Origin: Rhynchonema sp. JSB1_4 | Taxonomy: Eukaryota > Nematoda > Chromadorea > Monhysterida > Xyalidae | Length of the DNA stretch: 64,000 nucleotides | Direction: 5' to 3' | Assembly (NCBI GenBank): GCA_030248065.1 | Contig: JASAMV010005957.1 | Coordinates: 23,600-87,599 of the forward strand | Shown here: positions 1-12,545 of the stretch, piece after piece | Position numbering within the stretch: position 1 is the stretch's first letter | How the letters are laid out: each line of letters begins with the position of its first letter | The notes under the pieces: generated by a model | Told to the model about the DNA's origin: nothing | The model's database searches: none | What the model saw: the letters and a program-made list of their open reading frames with translations, nothing else | Position numbers and translations under genes: made by a program

Positions 1-175
1 GTGTAGGTCTAAGCTTAAGTCGAAGTGTAGACCTAAGCGTAAGCCGAAGTACAGCGTGAGCCAAAGCCTAGGTGTGGGTTTGAGCCAAAGCCTAAGTGTA
101 GGCCGAAGCTTAAGCCTAGGTTGAAGTGTAGGTCTCAGTGCAGGTTATAGCCTGAGCTAGAATGTATACCCAAGC
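1..175. repeat. Degenerate TAAGCC-type tandem repeat
   Basis: The first 175 bases are built of diverged short units around taagccta, aagcttaag and gtgtaggt. Similar scraps occur near 1340-1420 and 43510-43560 (aggcttaggcttagg). No gene is seen here. It may be the end of a larger satellite that continues outside the window. Confidence 0.5.
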
Positions 176-457
176 CATCCAATCCTTTCTTTCTGACTCA
201 CAATAAAAGCTGCGGAATTGTTTTGTCGGGACTGTCTGCTGGAACTTTTTTCTGTCGGTATTTTTTTTGTTGGTACCTTTTATTTGAGATTTTGTCTGGT
301 CCCCATTCACTGCTGTTACATAATTGTGTTGATCATGTTGATTGAGATACTTGATTAGACAAAAACATAACCAAATAACACGCACAATTTGATAGAACAT
401 GTCGTGCGTGTTATTTGGTTCTGTTTTTCTTTTTTCGTTTACGTTGGTTTGTTTTAG

Positions 458-3400
458 ATGCGGATGAAGCAGATGTTGTCAAAGTTACAACGGGTGCTGG
501 TGGGCGAATGGTGGTTTCGGCTGGTGCAAATCAGTATCGATTGATATCTCTGAAAGATGTGAATGCTTTGACTGATAGGTAAAATATGCCGCGGTGTTAA
601 TTTTTTTAACGCTTCTTGGGTTTAAATAAAACTCCCTGCATAGCTGACCAAACAGGAGGGATGGTGAGGTACTGTACATTTTGTTGGAAAGGCGGGGCGG
701 GTGGGTAGTGTATTCGGCTTCGAGATTTTGGGGGATGCCGAGGGTGGGGGGGGGGATTGGTGGGGCGGGTGTTTGGGCACCAACCAAGTTTGCCCCCCCC
801 CCTCAGCTACAGCACTTTCCCAAAAGGGGGTGAGGACCTCTAAAATATGACCCCCCTGCAGCCACAGTGGGGGAAGTAGTTCCCCAATGCAAAGAGCCAT
901 AAAAAACACAGCCCTAAAATAACCATGAGGAAGATGCAAGGAAAGAAATAGACTTTCTAAATATCACCCTATAAATGCAGCCCTTCCGGTGATTAAACAC
1001 AGGCCGGCTGAAGTATACCTTAAAGTTCTCGCCCCAACTCCCGGCCTTATTTATGAAATTTCTTGTCTGGCCTGAGTCGGCCGAGGCTCGGTCGGCCCGC
1101 CCCACCCCGATTTTTCAGTAAAGCTAGCTTTTTCTCATGGTTTTTTATGGGACGCCTAAGCCGGTCCAGCCTAGTCCCCGATTTACTAAAATCAAAGGCC
1201 CGGCTTATCCGGCCCGGCCCGATGTGCCAAATTTTCGGCCGGGTCCGAGTAGGCTATAAAACTCGGTCAGGTCCGGTCCGGCTCGGTCCAGCTTATTTTT
1301 TGGATAAATTGCTCGTATAAGTTTCTTTGAAGTCTAAGCTATGAGAAGCCTAAGCCATCATTTTGCGTAAGCCTAATTCTTAATAATACTTTAGGTTTAA
1401 GCCTAAGCGTACGGCCCAACCTAAGTACCAGTGGGGTCGAGCTCGACTCGTATGACTACTTGTTGTTGATGGTGAAAAAAAAATCAGCGATGTCTGCCTT
1501 TTCTTTTGCTCACTGTCACGTGGTAAGATGAGAAACAAAGTGAGATTGCCAGCACAAATCCAAATGAATTTGAAAAAGAAACCATTCGAAATGCGTATCC
1601 TTTTTTTGAAATTTTTACTCTTTATTCTTGTTTCTTAGTCGATAATAGTGCAAAAATTGCGTTACTCTTGTGTATGTTGTTGTCGATACCAGATTTAATG
1701 TTATTTGGTGTAAATTTTGGTATACTTTTTTTAGCACGGCTTGTGCGGTCAAGGTTTCGATCGTTTTTGTGTCGTCGCGTCGAATGGTGAGTGGTACGCC
1801 TGTTGTTGACGTCATGGTGGGCGACTTGTGCTTGTTGATGCAATGCACAGTTTATGGGGATTCGATGATCGCACAATTTGAACGGATTTCTGATGATGAG
1901 ACTGTATTGTTGAGGTTAGGTTTATTTATTGGCTGTATATTTGCTGCTATTTATGAAATAATGAAACAAACTTTTTTAGCGGAGGTGAAATAATTTGCCA
2001 GAAGTTTGCAACGAAAGAGGGATTGTCGAAATGGTTGTGGCAGTTCAACAACGATAATCCGGTCGTTATTCATCAGATGTCGGAGACCTTTGACGGTCAT
2101 AAGACGATTCAGTACACTGCAGTTGGTGATTTGAGTGTTGCAGAAACCGGCGCAATGCTTGGTTAGTTTTATTTATTGTTTTGTAATAGTTTTCGTTTCG
2201 TAGTAGATTTTCGTTGATGTCAGTGTAGTTCCTGGGGGAGGTCCCCTCTCGGGTACGTTATTTCCTTTTCCAGTGGTGCGTTATTTCCCTATCTTGACCA
2301 ATTTTTTTTCCTAAAATGGCTATTTTTAGACCTAAAATGGGCATTTTAGGTCTAGAATGCTTGATTTTCAGAAGAAGAAATATTTTTCCAAAAAGGGGCA
2401 AGAATAGATCAAATTTTCTACCTTAAGTAGACTTGGCTGTTGACTTTCTCCTGAATTTCGGTTTTTACTCCCCTTTTGCTCCTCCCTCCGTCTCCCTCGG
2501 GGGTACACTATGTCTCACTTCGAAAAAAACGGGGGTTCCGCTGTCTCTAGGAACCACACAGGTTGGTGGATGATGTTATGTTATATTTTTTGTTTATGGT
2601 ACTCGTATTTGTCGAAGTTTTTAATTTTAGATGTTCACGCTGTTGTTCATTCGATATCGGAAGTGCGTCACAGCCGGCCTTCGTCTGGGTTTGGTGACAC
2701 TGATGATCGGAAAAAGAAATTGTCCACTTGGGTGGATATGGTGTTGGTTGATCGGAGTGGACGTGTGTCAGTTCGAATTTGGAGCGACAGTGTTTGTTTA
2801 ATTTGTATCTGATATCTGATGTATTTGATGATGTTAGTTTAGTGATGATTAATTTGTGTATTTAGTTACTTTATTTCGTAGTCCAACCTACGTGCCAGGT
2901 AATATTATTGGTTTAGTGATTAACTAGACGGGACCTGTGCCTACGGCCCGGCTACAGCGCCGCGCCCGTGCTCCCCCCCCCCCCCCCCGAAGACCCGTTA
3001 GCATACCCAAAGCTTACCCGTGAAAATTGACCCGTTCGCCCTTCCGAGGGAGGGGGCCACAGACAGACATAAGACGGGACCCGTGCCTACGGCCCGGCTA
3101 CAGCGCCGCGCCCGGGCCCCCCCCCCCCCGAAGACCCGTTAGCATACCCAAAGCTACCCGTGAAAATTGACCCGTCCGCCCTTCCGAGGGATGGGGCCGC
3201 AGACAGACATACACCTTCCTGTTTTAGTAGTATAGATAAATCTGTGTATTTTTGGATACTGCGTTTAGAGATAGTTTTAGTAGTATCGCTAGGGGGGGGT
3301 TGGTTTGAGGCATGGGAAATTGTTTCCATCTTTGAACAAGCAAACCTACAAAATTGTTTTTAATATTGAATAGTAGCAAAATTGATCATTTGTTTGCTTA

Positions 3401-5651
3401 AAATTGTGAAACAGCGCTCGCTATCGCAACAAAATCTTGTTTTAGGTATTTAAACCAATTTTTGGTACAGTGGATGGTTTTTGTATTAGTTATTTATACA
3501 GTCAGGCCTCAGGTGGGAAATTTTTGGATTTTTTTAGAAAGTTTGACTTTTGGTTTCGGGAAATATTGAATTTTTGTTTGATACTTTTTCAAAATTGTGC
3601 TGTTTGGGAAAATTTCGATTTCTCAAGGATACTAAACATTAGTTCGGAGACTAACTGATGTACTTTGTGACATTAGTTCGGTGGTGTTTATTTGTTACGG
3701 TTTGCGGTGGCACCACTGGTTGTTTTAGATGCACTATTTCGTGGACGTTGACAATGATGGTGTGATGACCAGGACGCAGTATGTGGGCAAAGCTGTGTCG
3801 TTGATGAACGTCAGGAAGGCCGATTTTGGTGGTGGTTGGTGGGAATTTTTAGAATTTTGATAGTCAATAATTATCTTTTTTAATGCTAATAATAATAATA
3901 TGAAATTTAGGATCGTACAGTTGGGGAGGATTCGGTTTCTTCAAATTGGGTTGCGTCAGTAAGCGCAGTGTTGATCTCGAAAAATGGTACGGGGAATGTG
4001 ATAAATCACAGTACGATGATCCAGGCGTTGAAACGGAACTGTGTATTCCCATCGGTAATTGTGATTAGGGTTAGGGGTTGGGCGGGTGGTATCCAACACC
4101 TGGCATCAGGAAGTATCCGACACTCGACAACTGAGGAAAAAACTGGCACCTGATACCCGACAGTTTCAAAAAAAACTTGACATGTGACGGTTTTTTTGAA
4201 AAAAAAAACTCGACACTTGACACCTGTTTTTTTTACCAAAAGCGGGCAAATTTTTGCTTATTTGCGTCGTTAGTGCATTTTTGGTTCATGTTATTGAATT
4301 CAAGTATTTTCACATGAAATAAGCACCAAAAGGTCCCTTTTGCGTCTTCCAAAATATTTGGTTGGAAGAAAATTTTCTTTTAAAGTTCTGTTTTCAGTAA
4401 AATTGATGTTTTAAACCGTAATTCTCGGGTGTTGGGTGTGAAAAAAACCGACACCTGGCATCTGGTGGTACTTGATACCCGATACCTACACTTTTCGGCA
4501 CTCGACACCTACACTTTTTGGCACCTGATATCCGATATCACTCTAACCCTAATTGTGATGGGGTTTTTTGTTTTATTTTACAGTTTTTCTTTGGTTTTTT
4601 TTTGTTGCACATTTCTTATGGTTTTATGAGTATTATGTCATGAGTTTTTTTCCAGAACAGTTCATGTTCATCGATCAGGTGCTGCCGCAGACTGATACAG
4701 CAGAGTTGAAAACATGTGTGTGTGTTGTCGGCGTTGTGTTTCACGAGGGTTTCGGTTTTCGTGATGCATTGTTGCGAGTGAGTTCGTCTATTTTATTATT
4801 TTGTTAAATTGGTTTTTGGTAGTATGTTTCATGATAATCAAAAATGTAAGCGTATCAAGATGTAAGCGTGGATGCCATGAAACTGTTTGCGTTTTTTTTT
4901 GTTCAGTTACTTTCGAGGTGTTATGAATCATTAGGTATGTGTGTTAGTTTAGCATTACATGGTTTGTTAGACAAAGGAAGTTTGGTAACGTTTTCAGGTC
5001 ACGATCGGTGATCCAACGGGTGTGTTGATGAGTGGGTCGTTTGATGCTAAGATGTGGGCTAAGCTGTGTGGAATTCCAGAGGCTCAATTTTTGGCAGCGG
5101 TTTGTTTTGTTTATTGTTTTTTATGATTTAGCAATGTATTTTACTTAAAGTTCCTTTTTTATGATAGAGTTTTGGGGGTAATATGGCAAGTTTTGTACTG
5201 ATGCCCTCGCGGGTACTGTAATTTTTATCAATTTTCGTTTGTATTGGCCGGGGCTTGAAGTGGAAAATTTCTGTTATGTTCTTTGATTATAAACTTGCAA
5301 TAATATTGTGCGGTATATTGTGTTTTTGTAGAAAGTCAGTGTGCAGCGACGTTGGTGTGCGACATTTATTGGAGGGAAACCAATGGCCGTTATGCTGGTG
5401 TTGAAGGAGACAAAAAATGTTAATATCACGTCATTATTATGTTTATTTATGTTATAAGTGATTTGTTGTTGGTTTGTTGTATGACATGTTTCTTTTTTCA
5501 GAAAAGTTCGAAGTTCTGGTCCATCTATGATGTCAAGGACCTTGATGTGGCGGCCTATTTGAAGGCAATGAAACCCAAGATTATTGACACGCAGGCTGGC
5601 AAATTTGATCCAAGGAGGAAGATTGAAACACGAGCATTGTTTGATGTTTGA
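458..5651 (+). CDS. Tandem OB-fold protein, RPA1-like (5' partial)
   Basis: Not identified by name. Eleven exons join in phase: 458-578, 1735-1914, 1980-2161, 2631-2789, 2882-2898 (microexon), 3729-3828, 3911-4054, 4656-4777, 4998-5099, 5332-5418, 5502-5651, about 454 codons. Three stretches look like OB-fold barrels of the replication protein A large-subunit type: a first with VVDVMVGDLCLLMQCTVYGD, a second with LSTWVDMVLVDRSGRVSVRI, and a third with VTIGDPTGVLMSGSFDAKMW. This is the strand pattern in which a 'property of the complex' segment precedes a 'change this component' segment. I infer single-stranded nucleic acid binding, probably nuclear. No RPA1-type zinc ribbon (Cys4) is visible, so it could be a paralogue rather than RPA1 itself. 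The C-terminus is basic (KFDPRRKIETRALFDV, stop at 5649-5651). No start codon is assigned: the first exon opens in phase, so the 5' end lies outside the window or in an unseen exon. A polyadenylation signal lies at 5907. Confidence 0.72.
2927..3232. repeat. Tandemly duplicated GC-rich element in intron
   Basis: Two head-to-tail copies (about 2927-3072 and 3073-3232) share gggacc(t/c)gtgcctacggcc, a C homopolymer of 10-16, gaagacccgttagcatac and an agggggccacagacagac tail. A third copy lies at about 61534-61709. The second and third copies both end in ttttagtagtatagat. The constant end suggests a short retroposon or a non-autonomous element. It sits in an intron of the OB-fold gene. Confidence 0.75.
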
Positions 5652-5906
5652 TTATTGTTCTTGTTACTTGAGTTATGATTCAATGTTTTGCTGGTGTTTA
5701 TCAAATATGTTTGTCAAAGTGCTGAATTATAGTGTTTTGTGATTATTATTATTGAAATTGTCAGGAATGCATATGTTTTTCCATGGATTGAATCAATCAA
5801 ATTAGTCTCATTTGCGTTTCGGTGCAAAAGTCTGAATAGACGTTAATGTTGTTTATGGGTTTTTTGTCAAATGTTAGCAAAATTATATATTTTGTTGCTA
5901 GTGTAA

Positions 5907-5912
5907 AATAAA
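5907..5912 (+). terminator. Polyadenylation signal of the OB-fold gene
   Basis: AATAAA about 255 bases after the stop codon at 5651. It is followed by T-rich and GT-rich sequence, as expected for a cleavage site. Confidence 0.55.
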
Positions 5913-6589
5913 TTTTTGTCAGTTTTGTCAAGTAAGTTTCTTGTTTTTCTGGTTGTTTTGGTGCATTCCGCTGTGGTTTATGTGGTTGAAATCTTGTCAG
6001 TTAAGGTGGTCGAATTTAAGCTTGGGTTTTTTGTGAGGAGATAAATTTCTAGATTTTTTGGTAAATTTGCTGCACTTGGTTTGTTTGTTGTTGGTATTTT
6101 TTACCAGTTGCGTAAAACATGTATGGTTCATGCTGAGTCTTTTGGTTCTTTCGTATTTTGCGTATTTTCGTATTTGGATCTGATGATCCAAAGTATTTTG
6201 CATTTTGCATCATTAAATTCATGGTTTTTATGTGGAAAAGGGAAATGGGGTTTTTTAAATTTCGGATGCTTAAAAAATCGCGCGTCACGCGTGGAAGTAT
6301 GCATAAGTATACATTTTTAGCCATTTATTGTGTGTAATGCCAATAAGTACCTAGTTTTGCAGTGGAAGTGAATGGAAGGACATGTTTTCTTGATGTTGTG
6401 AAAAGTATCTGGTATTTGGTTTATTTTTGGGTTATGGCCGGGTATGTTCCATTTTTTGGTTTGTCGATACATTTTTGCAGGTCTCATTGATTTTCTGAGC
6501 TCTTCTGGAAATTGTTGGATCAACCTGAAAGCGGTACTCCAGGGTCGTTCGATTTGTTCTGTAATAGTAATATATCACTTGTGGAATTT

Positions 6590-7390
6590 GAAGGGCGGAT
6601 CCAGGGCGGGCACAGAGGCCGTGCCCCCCCCCCCTGTGCCCCTGTTGGTCCATTTAGTTATCCCATGAAGAGGGCACGGTTTCGGACGGAAGAAGGAAAG
6701 GGACTCCTAAATGGCAGGATTTATATCTTTATACATTTCAAAAGTTCAAAAATCGCGCACTTTGCGCGGCGGATACATTAATTTTTAATGAAATTTGGTT
6801 TTCGCGCGCGTCGAAAGTGCCAAAATGTCGCGCGCTTTGCACGGATTGTCATATTTTGTCTAATATCTATGTAAAAAAATACGCGGAATTTCAAATAAGT
6901 ATTGCATAAATAAAAATGTTTTGAAAAAAATGGAACAGGCATTAGATAAAAATGACCTTTTGGATTTGGTCCCTCCCTTGGTCAAAATCTGGATGCGCCA
7001 CTGACCTCCAGTGGTGTCGTTGGGGGGGGGGGTTACCGGTATCCGGTATCCTAACTGTTTGTCCAGGGGTATTCTGCCGTAGAATTTTTCCGAAAACCGT
7101 AAAAATCGCCCATTTTTACCTCCAAAATGCTCAAAATCGCTTGCTGGCGTCAGCATAACCCCCAAAATGACCATTTTTGCGCTTTCAACATCGATTTTGC
7201 TTAAGTTTCCTCTAAAAAAAACTGACCTTTTTGAACACCCCCCTGGGTGTCCGAGATTTTTAATTTTAGGCAGCAATCCCCCCCCCCTGGTATCCGAGAT
7301 TTTTCATTTTGGGTATTCGGTATCGGAAAATTTTGGAAAGAAGTGCCGGTATCCCGACTTTTTGATTTCCCAATGCCACCACTGCTGAAC
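6590..7390. repeat. Dispersed element between genes
   Basis: This stretch between the first two genes begins with gggcggatccagggc. It has segments seen again at 40120-40330: an aagaaggaaa-rich stretch, aaaaattgcgcgcttcgcgcg, and a long G or C run. The same gggcggatccaggg start occurs at 49384. The rest (7000-7390) holds diverged ggtatccg-type words. No coding potential is seen. Confidence 0.55.
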
Positions 7391-7506
7391 TCTATGGGTC
7401 GGATGTCTTGAAAACTTTCACGTTTCTGTTGCGATGGTGGTATATGCCATTTTAAACTAAATTAAGCGTAACTGCTGGAAACGTTTTATTGATATTTTAA
7501 AAAAAA

Positions 7507-8953
7507 ATGAGCGGCGATAAAACTGAGGAGAAACATTGCGTGGCGGAAGGTTGTCCTGAAGTCGAGGCGGATCGCAGTTATGCAAGTGATGACACCGTTC
7601 CGTGTGATTCGAATGGTCAGAATTTGGACGATTTGGATGAAGATGAAGGTAGTTTTTGAACTTTTGTTTTTTATGAATTAAATTTGATTGCTTTTGGTTT
7701 CGTTGCTTGTAGTTTGAATAAGGCTGTGTCACAGTCAAATTTTCATATAGTCAGTGATGTGGTTGGCGGGGGGGGCATGGCGGTATTACCCCCCCCCCAC
7801 CCCTCCTCCAACTGCTATGTAGCTTTTTTGCTCCGAAACCCATCCGAAATTAGTGTTGAAGTGAATTTTGAAATGGTAAACTTTGTAAGCCCGCTGTGCT
7901 GTACTCTTGGCGCTGTTTATATTGACTAATTACAATTGAGCGCACTTATATAGTGTTCTACAGTTGGAAATATTCTGGTATAGTGGTGAAAACGTCTGGT
8001 TTCCGTCCTTTGTGTTCTCTATGTGGAGGTTTGACTGTATTTGTTTTAAGAACAGCTATTGAAACGGTTGAACACGACGATGGGTAACTTGTTCAATGGG
8101 TTTCGAGAGCTGGATGATCATGTGGCCCGGTTGTATCGGGTTAGTGGAGTTTTAATTTTTTGCTGATATTATTTGTTGTGGTTCCCATGGGATTATGCTT
8201 TCATCTTTGGCTAATGTGGTCCCTGACAGCGTAGTTCCTGGTCGGGAGGGGAGATAGTGGGCCCTCCGTTTTTTTCGGAGGTGGTAGTTTACCTGCGGGG
8301 GGGGGGCAAATTCAGGAAAGAGCAAGTTTTTGAGTTAAAAAAATGACTTATTTTGGCACCTTTTTGGAAAAAAAATCTTCAACAAAAAGGGTATTTCGGT
8401 GGCTTTTGATAACATTGATCTTAAAATCAAACATTTTAGGTTTGAAAATGTTCATTTCAGGCCTAAAAATGGCTACTTTAGGTAAAAATTGGGGAGATAG
8501 TGTACCATCTGAAGGGGGTAGCGTATCCGCGGGGGGGGGAATCCCCCCTCCCCCCCCCCCGGAATTGCACTGGTCTCTGAAGATAGGCGTACCATTTAGG
8601 AAAAAAAAAGAAATGTTCCATAAATTGGAGTAATAGTGTGATAAATTCACAAGTTGACAGATTGTACATGTAGGCTTTAGAAACATGTATTTGCAATTAA
8701 AATCATTATTTCATACTGTAAAAAAAACAATAAAAAATAGTGCAGCAGTGTGCATGCTTTTGGGAGGTGGTTGCACGTGACCAACTGTGATTCCATTTTC
8801 AGTATGTATGTGTCTTTTCAGGATACTTGTGTGCTGCGATCTACACTGAAAGAGTTGCAATTTTTGAAATTGAATGCTAAAGCCGCACAGACGACGGAGA
8901 GGATGGATGATGATGATGGGCAGCGTGATGGGCAGCGTGATAAGGATGTTTAG
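7507..8953 (+). CDS. Small acidic coiled-coil protein, unknown function
   Basis: Three exons join in phase: 7507-7648, 8051-8139 and 8822-8953 (142, 89 and 132 nt), encoding 120 residues. The start is the first ATG after an A-rich leader, in MSGDKTEEKHC. The N-terminal 48 residues are acidic and disordered (NLDDLDEDEG). The middle, from about residue 49 to 95, is a helix with heptad hydrophobics (LLKRLNTTMGNLFNGFRELD, then LRSTLKELQFLKLNAKAAQ). The tail is low complexity (DDDDGQRDGQRDKDV). The size and single central helix resemble small subunits of BLOC-1/BORC-type complexes, but no signature motif settles this and no function is assigned. A polyadenylation signal follows at 9173. The second intron holds a G/C-run element (8220-8600) related to sequences at 2220 and 27800. 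Confidence 0.68.
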
Positions 8954-9172
8954 GTGATTTGTTCTTCGGCCACAGTGGTTTGTTTGTACGTTTGTCGCAG
9001 TGATTTGTTGATGGTGCCATGAAAGTGCAATTTGTTTCAGGACGAATTTTTGATTTTTGAGTTTCGTTTGTTGTTGGTAAAATTTCGATGAAAAAAAAAT
9101 GTAAAATTTTAGGTTCTCGATGATATTGTTGGTTTCTGAGGATAGAATTTTTAGTTGTCACAATTTGATGAG

Positions 9173-9178
9173 AATAAA
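9173..9178 (+). terminator. Polyadenylation signal of the coiled-coil gene
   Basis: AATAAA 220 bases after the stop at 8953, just before a T-rich tract. Confidence 0.5.
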
Positions 9179-9227
9179 TAATCATGCGTAGTTTGTTTTT
9201 TTGTTTTTTTTGGGTTCATTGTGTTTT

Positions 9228-9795
9228 TAGTCCCTGAACTAACGTGACCAGGTGCATTGGTTAGTCGGTGAACTAATGTGACCAGATAAACATAAACAGA
9301 CTAGTTCCTGAACTAATGTCACTGGGTGCATCGGTTAGTCAGCGAACTAATGTGAACAGATTTGCAGACTAGTTCCTGAGCTAATGTAAGCAGATGTTAA
9401 TTAGTCGCTGAACTAATGGTGCCTGGTGCATTGGTTAGTCGGTGAACTAATGTGAGCAGACATAGAGATTAATTCCTGAACTAATGTAAACAGATATGTA
9501 TTAGTCACTGAACTAATGTAGCCAGGTGCATTTGTTAGTCGGTGAACTAATGTGACCAGATATATAGACTAGTTCCTGAACTAATGTCACTGGGTGCATC
9601 GGTTAGTCAGCGAACTAATGTAACCAGATGTTAATTAGTCGCTGAACTAATGTTGCCAGGTGCATTGGTTAGTCGGTGAACTAATGTGAGCAGATATAGA
9701 GATTAATTCCTGAACTAATGTAAACAGATATATATTAGTCACTGAACTAATGTAGCCAGGTGCATTTGTTAGTCGGTGAACTAATGTGACTAGAT
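9228..9795. repeat. Hairpin-forming tandem array
   Basis: At least 15 copies of ttagt(c/t)nnnngaactaatg are spaced about 30-45 bases apart. Each unit is an imperfect palindrome, since TTAGT pairs with ACTAA. Longer units repeat with a period of about 232 bases: the block at 9430-9560 recurs at 9662-9795. Variable spacers contain gtgaccagat, tgcattgg or atatagac. No coding potential. Confidence 0.9.
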
Positions 9796-10189
9796 ATAGC
9801 CATAATCATTTTGGTTGGAAGGGTTTTCATATGTGTTTGTTTAATTGAAAGGCGAGTCCCTTTTGGCTGCTATTTGGGTTGCGATTAAGTTTATTTTGCA
9901 GTGCAAAATCGAACGTGCTCAAGATGTTGGGTTTCGTAAATTGATTGCTGGTTGTCGTCGACGAGCGGCAGTGTGAAATAAGACTGTGTGATTATATGAT
10001 TGACAATGATGTGTTGATTTTGGTTACATTAAGGATTAATAGCCAATCAATTAATTGATTTATGTCATATCTGTGGATAAATTTTGATGTAATATAAATG
10101 ATTAATGTAGTAAAAATGATCACAATTCTCTGTTGCTTGTTCAGGGTGGCCAAGTCCTGGAAAGGGTCAAAACTAGGAAAAAGTGCCCG

Positions 10190-10445
10190 GGGGCATGTCG
10201 TACACCATGGTTGCGCTGACCACATGTCTCGTCTCGCACACTTTCTGATGATATAATGGGTCAAAACAAGTGCATTGACCCGTATGAACTATTTCAGTCA
10301 GTTTCTGATGATATAATGGGTCAAAACAAGTGCCTTCATCGGGATGCACTATTTTAGTCAGTTTCTGATGATATAATGGGTCAAAACAAGCGTCATGTTC
10401 GTTCACGTTGGCGAAAAAATCGCCATGGTGTACGGCGCGAGGGGC
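10190..10445. repeat. 3 x 60 bp repeat flanked by short inverted repeat
   Basis: The sequence tttctgatgatataatgggt followed by caaaacaag occurs three times at 60-base spacing (about 10242, 10302 and 10362). The block is bracketed by gtacaccatgg (left) and ccatggtgtac (right), which are reverse complements. This looks like a small element with an expanded interior. I see no gene between 9.8 and 11.4 kb. Confidence 0.75.
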
Positions 10446-11427
10446 CCGCGTGGGCACTTACCGTTGTTTGTGTGATCAACTGCGGTTGTCACCCAATGTT
10501 TGTATTGGCAAATCTGTTGTTTTCTATGTGATCATAGCAGTGATGTCAAAAGTCAGACAATTGTTGAGCTGTTGTTGATGTGCCTACAAACCTACCTTGA
10601 AGGCGATTATATGCTTTCACAGGGCAAACAAATGTTACACTGCAACAGAGTTTGATCACATGTGGTGCGAACTGTGACTGTGTTTTGGCAATTTTAGAGA
10701 TCTTTATTTAATACTCTTAACGTTATACGTTTGCGTTTAGGTGGTAGATAATCGCATTAAGAATACGTCTGAGAATGGTTTTTTTGTTGAATAAACGTAA
10801 GCCGATGGTCTATTATTGCTTCGTAATGTTCACGAATAAGCTGAACCAAACCAACTAATATCCCATCGCAGGACAAAATTGGGGAATATCAAATGTTGGT
10901 AAAATTGGACATTTTTAAAATCGTCCCTTGTCAAACAAAAATAACCAACGCTTCAGCGCTGTTTCGCGAGAAAAGTTGGGTTAAAAGTTGACGGCAGCAT
11001 AAAATGTTAGCGACTTCGGCTGGCAGAGTAATCTTTTGACATAAAATTACCAGGGACCAGTCCAACAAACTGCAACACTAAACATATTCAAATGTGATTC
11101 CTTGTGAGCGCGATGAAACATTTTGTGTTTTGATGAAGTCAAAAAATCCCCAACGCGAAAAGTAATAAAGACCCATCGCGTGTTGGTTCCTTTTTTCGCG
11201 TGACAAGAAAGTCCCATCGCATGCCAATCAACACACCCACACACAAACAAAGAAAACAACACGAACAATCCGAACTAGCCCTTTTCACACGTTGTAGCCA
11301 ACACGGGCAGCCTGTTGTGCAGCACAGCCACGCAGTGTTGTGGAAGTAAAACATCATGTCAATGTGTTTGTGCGCTGTGTGTGGGTGTGTTGTTTGACAG
11401 TGCGCTTGTTGCTTGACTTGATTATTG

Positions 11428-11655
11428 TATAGTCCGTCCATCAGCTCATGACACTTCTTGTCAGCTGAAAAGCTTGACGGGATCCAGGGCTGTTCCGGTT
11501 CCTGTTGGCATACGAAAAAGAAAAGAAAGAGAAATCGGTTTTTATTTTATTTTTTGTGCACCGTTTTCTCTGACATTGCCTTGCGGAGGAACAATTTTTC
11601 ACAAAGGAACCTGAACCTTCCAAACAAAGTGCCATGAGCTGATGGACGGACTATA
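11428..11655. mobile_element. MITE family A, copy 1
   Basis: A 228-bp element with terminal inverted repeats: tatagtccgtccatcagctc at the left end and its complement at the right end, flanked by TA. The interior has aagcttgacgggatcc and an A/G-rich aaaagaaaagaaagag stretch. Other copies lie at 26196-26417 (opposite orientation) and 36177-36404. The TA target and short length fit a Tc1/mariner-mobilised MITE. Confidence 0.9.
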
Positions 11656-12099
11656 CATGTGTGTTCGCACAAAAGGCACGTGGGATGTGACAATCTTGAG
11701 TTTTGTCGTCAGAGATCCAGTCGGTTGTGCCAACTTGGAAGGTGCAACTTACAACGGGGTGTAAAGAACTACACATAAAAGGAAAATATGACAACCAAAG
11801 AAAGCAGTTGCGGAAACTTTGATATGCAGCTTTACTTCTTCACGCCGTAATATCGCGACGCGAAGCCAAAAATGCTAAAAGTTCTTCGGCAAGATGTTCT
11901 GGAACACTGGAAGAGCGCCAAAATCACTTGACTTTTCTGGGCGAAACGGTCTACAATGAAGTGATAAACAATTTCAATATTCAATTCAGTTATACCCAGG
12001 AGAAACAAAACGCGACATAAGACATAATGTCCGAGACCAGTATCTTTTTGCTCAAACTGGCGTTGCTCAACTGCCCGTGCCACGAGAGCATGTGAAAGC

Positions 12100-12545
12100 G
12101 AATATTTTCTATCTTGTGCGAAAGCGCACACGAAGGCTGTCAACCAGATCAGTCCAAGTGCGAGCTTCACATTACTTGTTCAATGACGTTATTCCCCGGC
12201 ACTTTTGAAATCGATGAATGGCGATCACTAATTGAGGCAGGATGTTGGAATACGCCGATAGATGATTATATAGGCTCACTTTCAGGCTCAGGCTCTGCTC
12301 CGGCGCAGTTAGATGCATCTGATTCAGGCTCAGGACTCAATGCAGGTGCTATTAGGCTCTGATTCTGGTTCAGGCTCGGCGTTAGGCTCAGGTTCAGGTT
12401 CACCGTTAGGTTTAGGTTCAGGTTCACCGTTAGGTTCAGGTTCACCGTTAGGTTCAGGATCAGGTTCAGGTTCACTGTTAGATTCAGGTTCAGGTTCACC
12501 GTTAGGTTCAGGCTCCGGTTGTGGAGTGGTGCTTTGTTGGGACAT
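12100..12545 (-). pseudogene. GPCR pseudogene, internally deleted copy
   Basis: This is a degraded copy of the receptor at 14034-16330. It starts at 12545 with [20 protein letters not shown], close to the intact MSQLRTTPKPEPE, and runs through an expanded Glu-Pro repeat. It then jumps directly, with a stop, into the part of exon 2 that encodes the end of transmembrane segment 3 and segment 4 (LALGLIWLTAFVCAFAQ). The first two membrane segments and the conserved extracellular Cys are missing. A further indel disrupts the frame before LALGLIW. The Glu-Pro tract is a minisatellite (12280-12520, ggttcaggttcaccgtta units). No downstream exons for segments 5-7 were found. A duplicated, dead gene copy is the simplest reading. 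Confidence 0.75.

Noticed and set aside
9898..9976. Possible final exon (CKIERAQDVGFRKLIAG...)
   Set aside because: An acceptor-like tttgcag is present, but no upstream partner exon or splice phase supports it, and the coiled-coil gene already has its own stop.
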